Assembly (NCBI RefSeq): GCF_002483315.1
Contig: NZ_DLHR01000028.1
Coordinates: 62,001-126,000, forward strand
From: Flavobacterium sp. UBA7663
Lineage (GTDB): Bacteria > Bacteroidota > Bacteroidia > Flavobacteriales > Flavobacteriaceae
Reading direction: 5' to 3'
DNA: 64,000 bases
Made by a program: the position numbers and the translations under genes. The notes beneath the pieces were generated by a model. The model saw only the letters and a list, made by a program, of their open reading frames with translations. It made no database searches and was not told where the DNA came from. Positions 61,620-64,000 of this stretch are shown in pieces; the stretch's first letter is position 1, and the number at the start of each line of letters is the position of its first letter.

Positions 61620-64000
61620 TTATCGTTTTAACGAAAAGTGTGCTTTAAAAATTTGTTTTGCAGTTCCGTTCTGAGGCAAGTACTCTACTGTAAACCAATA
61701 ATCAGTAGAAGGTAATGCTTCACCATTGTAAATCCCATCCCAACCTGAACTCGCAGGTGACATTTGTTTTAAGAATTTTCCGTAACGATCAAAAATATTA
61801 ATCACTGCATCTGGCTGATGACTCAAATCCCAAATATTCCAATTATCATTAACTCCATCTCCATTTGGTGTGAAATAATTTGGATAATTGATGATGTAAA
61901 TTGGACCTATAGTTGTTGGATTACATCCTCCTAAAATATCGTAAATATTTATATAATATTCCCCCGTAGGTAAATTAGTAAACACATTACTCGATTGATA
62001 TTCGGTTACACTTCCATCCGGATAAACCAATTGATAAAGATACTCTCCAAATCCACCCGTTAAATTTACAGTAATAAACGTGTTGTTTTCAAATGGAGTA
62101 CTCACCGTAAAATCAGCAACAGCTGGACCCGATTGTACAATAGTTACGGTAGTTGTGTTATAGTTGCAATTGGCTCCCACATCTGGTGTAAGTTTGATAA
62201 ATTCAACCGTATAAACACCTGCTTGTGAAGCTTCATAGCTAGGGCCAGTTCCCATTAATGTTCCATTCAAATACCAATTCACGATAAAAAATGCAGGATT
62301 CAAACCTGAATTCATGGTAAACGTTCTTAATACATCACCCGTTTGAGAATCTACACAAATAATTCCACCTTGAATCGTTATGTCTAAAAGAGGATGAACT
62401 GTAAATGTAAACGAAATTTCGTCATTACAATTTGGGTTCCCAATAGCTGAAGCATACACATAATAAGTATACGTTCCAGGAGTCGAAATATTCAAATTCG
62501 TAATTAGATCTGCTGAATTACCTCCCGATTGCGAATAATAACCAATATTATACGTTGTTGTTGGTAATGTTGGCAATACGTAGGTTCCGCATTCTTCGTT
62601 ATCAAAAACCAATCCTAAAGTGGCTAAATTTGGCGTTTCGGAAACGATGATATCAAAACTATCTTCTTCTGTACAAGTAGTTCTAACATCGGCATTCACC
62701 GCATAAACATAGATAGTTGTTGTTGTATTTGGCGTATTGAAAATGGTTCCAGGAGGTACAGGATTTACTCCATTAGGATCATAAAAATATCCAATGGTAT
62801 AATTAAAAGGTGTTGGTGCTACATGTGTTAAGGCTGGTAATTGATAATTTTCAAATTCACACACATTTACGTTTGGATAATCCGGTAAATTAATTCCATT
62901 ATAAGTAATTGTAAAAGGACGATTAATTTCGCAACCTGTAGTAGTCTCAATATTATACAAATAGAAAGTTTGGGTAGTATCAAAAACTTGTGTAGAAGAA
63001 ACAATAGTTCCTCCTCCACTTGGTCCACCAGGCGCAGTATAAATTGTTCCGTTAACTGGTACTGAAATAGTGTAAGGATTACATTCTGTTCTACCAATAA
63101 CATTATCAGCAGGCGGAAACGGATTCAAAGAAATAGTAAAACTTGATTCATTTTGACAGTTATTAGCATCTAATCCGTTGTAAATATAATAAGTTCCAGG
63201 CGCTAGGTTTAATCCTGTCAAATCAATTATTTCGCCAGCATTTAATTGTTGTTGGCCAATTACTGTTGGACCTCCAGATAAAGTATAGTAAGTACCATTC
63301 GTTAAAATAGGTAAAACAAATTCACCACAATAAACATCACTTATAATTGTATCTACAGGCGGTAACGGATGAATTGTGATGTTATAATTCAAGTTAGAAG
63401 TACAATTAGGTAACGTTGTTGTATTCGTAAAATAATATACGACTTGTGAAGACGTGATGTTCAAATCTGTAATTGGAGCTCCTCCACCATTAGGCGCTGT
63501 AAAATATCCTCCGAATGGAACCGCTGGCAACGTGTAAGCACCACAACCTGAAACAGCAGTAAAAACAGAAGTATCTACCAAGTCAATCAAAAATGGATTA
63601 TCTAAAGAACAGCTTCCTGGTGCACCTGAACTCGTTGTATGAGCTAACTGATTGTAAACGTAATACGTGCCTGGAAAATTAGGCCCAGCTACACTTATTA
63701 CATCACCCGCAAACAAAGGAGTTCCTGAGCCATTTGGTCCAGAAAAATAATTTCCATTTACTAATGCTGGTAAAATATAGTTATCACAACTTACAACATC
63801 TGCAGGATCATCTGCTAATGGCAAAGGATGCACGTAGAAAACAAATTGGTCATCTCTACACAATACACCATTTACTTCTGCATAATAATATAAAGTCTCT
63901 GTAAAAGTTGCGGCTGTTGCATTTAAATATTCGGTTCCTGCTGAAACAATAACTCCAGTTCCTAAAGGGCCTCCTGGTTGAGTGTAAAAATTTCCAATAT
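61620..64000 (-). CDS. T9SS type B sorting-domain surface protein with Cys-rich repeats, partial
   Basis: The C-terminal 793 residues of a large secreted protein; the frame is still open at base 64000, so the N-terminus is missing and any internal start is spurious. At least six repeats of roughly 75-95 residues begin with a CxxYxLPxL-like motif (CDNYILPALVNGNYFSGPNG, CGAYTLPAVPFGGYFTAPNG, CGEFVLPILTNGTYYT). They end in a Cys-containing strand and HPLPP-type linkers. The C-terminus is the CHU_C or gliding-motility-associated domain (YFTPNGDGVNDNWNIWDLSH, INIFDRYGKFLKQ, GWDGIYNGEALPSTDYWFTV), the type B signal for type IX secretion. It is probably a surface adhesin-like protein; the ligand is unknown. 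Confidence 0.92.
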   Translation of the reverse strand, partial: IGNFYTQPGGPLGTGVIVSAGTEYLNATAATFTETLYYYAEVNGVLCRDDQFVFYVHPLPLADDPADVVSCDNYILPALVNGNYFSGPNGSGTPLFAGDVISVAGPNFPGTYYVYNQLAHTTSSGAPGSCSLDNPFLIDLVDTSVFTAVSGCGAYTLPAVPFGGYFTAPNGGGAPITDLNITSSQVVYYFTNTTTLPNCTSNLNYNITIHPLPPVDTIISDVYCGEFVLPILTNGTYYTLSGGPTVIGQQQLNAGEIIDLTGLNLAPGTYYIYNGLDANNCQNESSFTISLNPFPPADNVIGRTECNPYTISVPVNGTIYTAPGGPSGGGTIVSSTQVFDTTQTFYLYNIETTTGCEINRPFTITYNGINLPDYPNVNVCEFENYQLPALTHVAPTPFNYTIGYFYDPNGVNPVPPGTIFNTPNTTTTIYVYAVNADVRTTCTEEDSFDIIVSETPNLATLGLVFDNEECGTYVLPTLPTTTYNIGYYSQSGGNSADLITNLNISTPGTYTYYVYASAIGNPNCNDEISFTFTVHPLLDITIQGGIICVDSQTGDVLRTFTMNSGLNPAFFIVNWYLNGTLMGTGPSYEASQAGVYTVEFIKLTPDVGANCNYNTTTVTIVQSGPAVADFTVSTPFENNTFITVNLTGGFGEYLYQLVYPDGSVTEYQSSNVFTNLPTGEYYINIYDILGGCNPTTIGPIYIINYPNYFTPNGDGVNDNWNIWDLSHQPDAVINIFDRYGKFLKQMSPASSGWDGIYNGEALPSTDYWFTVEYLPQNGTAKQIFKAHFSLKR

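Noticed and set aside
1..64000. Search for mobile elements, prophage or genomic island boundaries
   Set aside because: No transposase, integrase, flanking direct repeats around tRNA-Phe, or block of differing composition was seen.

Overview
The window reads as a chromosomal segment from the core genome of a Flavobacterium-like member of the Bacteroidetes. The evidence is its AT-rich composition, promoters of the Bacteroidetes type (TTTG, 19-20 nt, TAnnTTTG), few Shine-Dalgarno sequences, a type IX secretion (T9SS) sorting domain and PorT protein, a lipoprotein-type BamA/TamA homologue (TamL-like), tandem POT peptide transporters, a DPP-IV-like peptidase, mevalonate-pathway genes and an ETF gene pair. 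The sequence identifies no species. Genes are densely packed and no gene-free stretch exceeds 300 bases. The longest are 5517-5790, a divergent promoter region, and 7532-7737, which holds two hairpins. I saw no insertion sequence, prophage, CRISPR array or replication origin.

Layout. 1-5516 (minus): truncated membrane pyrophosphatase, soluble pyrophosphatase, a DUF5686 outer-membrane protein and pdhB. 5791-12966 (plus): etfBA, a BFN-UVR nuclease-like protein, a NupG-type nucleoside permease, thyA, a TonB-domain protein, folA, ubiE/menG and porT. 12970-18374: an rRNA methyltransferase divergent from a lipoprotein Omp85 protein, then fbaA and accD. 18415-22142 (minus): a TonB-dependent receptor and an FtsX-type permease. 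22309-29548 (plus): purH, then mreB-mreC-mreD-mrdA-rodA for cell elongation. 29551-37839: a secreted nuclease lipoprotein divergent from a Lys/Glu coiled-coil protein, a Prc protease divergent from surE, lpxB and comEC, and a thioredoxin-like protein. 37892-45213 (minus): three POT transporters and a DPP-IV-like peptidase, a dipeptide scavenging locus. 45350-51966 (plus): a 1446-residue hybrid histidine kinase, then HMG-CoA reductase and a GHMP kinase. 52024-52096: tRNA-Phe. 52219-59813 (plus): coaX, an outer-membrane barrel, a TPR protein, lptC, a 62-residue membrane protein, a CNNM/CBS protein and a PpiD/SurA-like foldase. 59866-64000 (minus): umuD, umuC and a truncated T9SS type B cargo protein.

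Functionally much of the window serves the envelope: PorT, TamL-like protein, LptC, LpxB, PpiD-like foldase, Prc and the elongasome. The rest covers nucleotide and folate metabolism (thyA, folA, purH, surE, NupG), central and lipid metabolism (pdhB, ETF, fbaA, accD, HMG-CoA reductase) and peptide uptake. No clearly new multi-gene system was found. The items most worth a second look are an AccD without its zinc-ribbon cysteines, a umuC-umuD pair in inverted order behind a dyad touching the start codon, a GHMP kinase translationally coupled to HMG-CoA reductase, a ComEC without a metallo-beta-lactamase motif, a dyad covering two divergent -7 elements, and identical heptamer repeats before thyA and accD.
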